Shown: positions 63,945 to 64,000 of the stretch, in pieces | How positions within the stretch are numbered: position 1 is the stretch's first letter | Layout: each line of letters opens with the position of its first letter | Assembly: GCA_964419145.1 (NCBI GenBank) | Contig: CAYQOM010000001.1 | Location: 806,001 to 870,000 of the forward strand | Source: UBA2336 sp964419145 | GTDB lineage: Bacteria > Bacteroidota > Bacteroidia > Cytophagales > Cyclobacteriaceae | Reading direction: 5' to 3' | DNA length: 64,000 nucleotides | Program-made: the position numbers and the translations under genes | The notes under the pieces: generated by a model | Databases searched by the model: none | What the model was told of the DNA's origin: nothing | What the model saw: the letters and a program-made list of their open reading frames with translations, nothing else

Positions 63945-64000
63945 GTAGTAAGACACGACTTCCTCCGTCTTATGTCTTAAATCTTACATCTTATGTCTCA
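63945..64000. repeat. Heptad-repeat element at the right edge
   Basis: After glnS, 7-base units RTCTTAn run in phase: GTCTTAT (63967), GTCTTAA (63974), ATCTTAC (63981), ATCTTAT (63988), GTCTCA cut by the window end. Upstream, TAAGTAG and TAAGACA (63943-63957 region) form the opposite-orientation part. The pattern is of the same design as the 12771-12837 element but with a different unit. Confidence 0.6.

Overview
The window is a chromosomal segment of a Bacteroidota bacterium, most likely of the order Cytophagales. The grounds are the gene families (long-form NusB, DUF4293, DUF4286, CdaR/YbbR-like, YtxH, DUF1573, lipoprotein-rich RND systems), promoters with the Bacteroidota -7 box TAnnTTTG, and weak Shine-Dalgarno signals. 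No 16S gene is present, so the family is not resolved. Coding density is very high, no gene-free stretch exceeds about 290 bases, and no transposase, integrase, phage gene or CRISPR array is seen. One 10-base run of N marks an assembly gap inside a gene near 33.07 kb.

Layout. 0-4.5 kb (minus strand): a five-gene operon, sugar isomerase - lipB - unknown - DEDDy exonuclease - rnr (cut by the left edge), in which every junction is a 4-base start/stop overlap. 4.6-11.4 kb: yraN, a YwqK-repeat protein, htpG, and the operon DUF4293 - S41 protease - secreted coiled protein. 11.5-18.0 kb: thiolase, truA, and two half-size ABC exporters pointing at each other around a small outer-membrane protein. 18.1-23.5 kb: leucine dehydrogenase, then nusB - ytxH - DUF1573 lipoprotein - yajC - cdaR-like - coaE. 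23.5-29.1 kb: a first RND efflux operon (adaptor, pump, TolC). 29.1-33.7 kb: scpA, dxs, an alpha/beta hydrolase and a gap-split zinc-ribbon membrane protein. 33.7-37.3 kb (minus): dienelactone hydrolase, M28 peptidase, tRNA-His, dihydroorotase. 37.4-42.9 kb: DEAD-box helicase, secreted unknown, rho, serS.

42.9-54.2 kb is the most unusual part. A DabA/DabB dissolved-inorganic-carbon uptake pair is headed by a 117-residue secreted protein. Immediately after it a second RND efflux operon is headed by a close, gap-free paralogue of the same 117-residue protein with a related promoter. The two copies are exactly 4990 bp apart and share long identical DNA blocks, so they form direct repeats around dabAB. 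They could be duplicated sensor or accessory proteins, or regulatory leader ORFs; I do not recognise the family.

54.2-64.0 kb: a TspO-like membrane protein, prolyl oligopeptidase, GNAT acetyltransferase, DUF4286, a saccharopine/alanine-dehydrogenase-like enzyme, an isoprenylcysteine methyltransferase-like protein, a HicB/HicA pair in reversed order, a Lys-rich protein, and divergent gltX and glnS. Two intergenic elements (12.77 kb and the right edge) are built from 7-base units.
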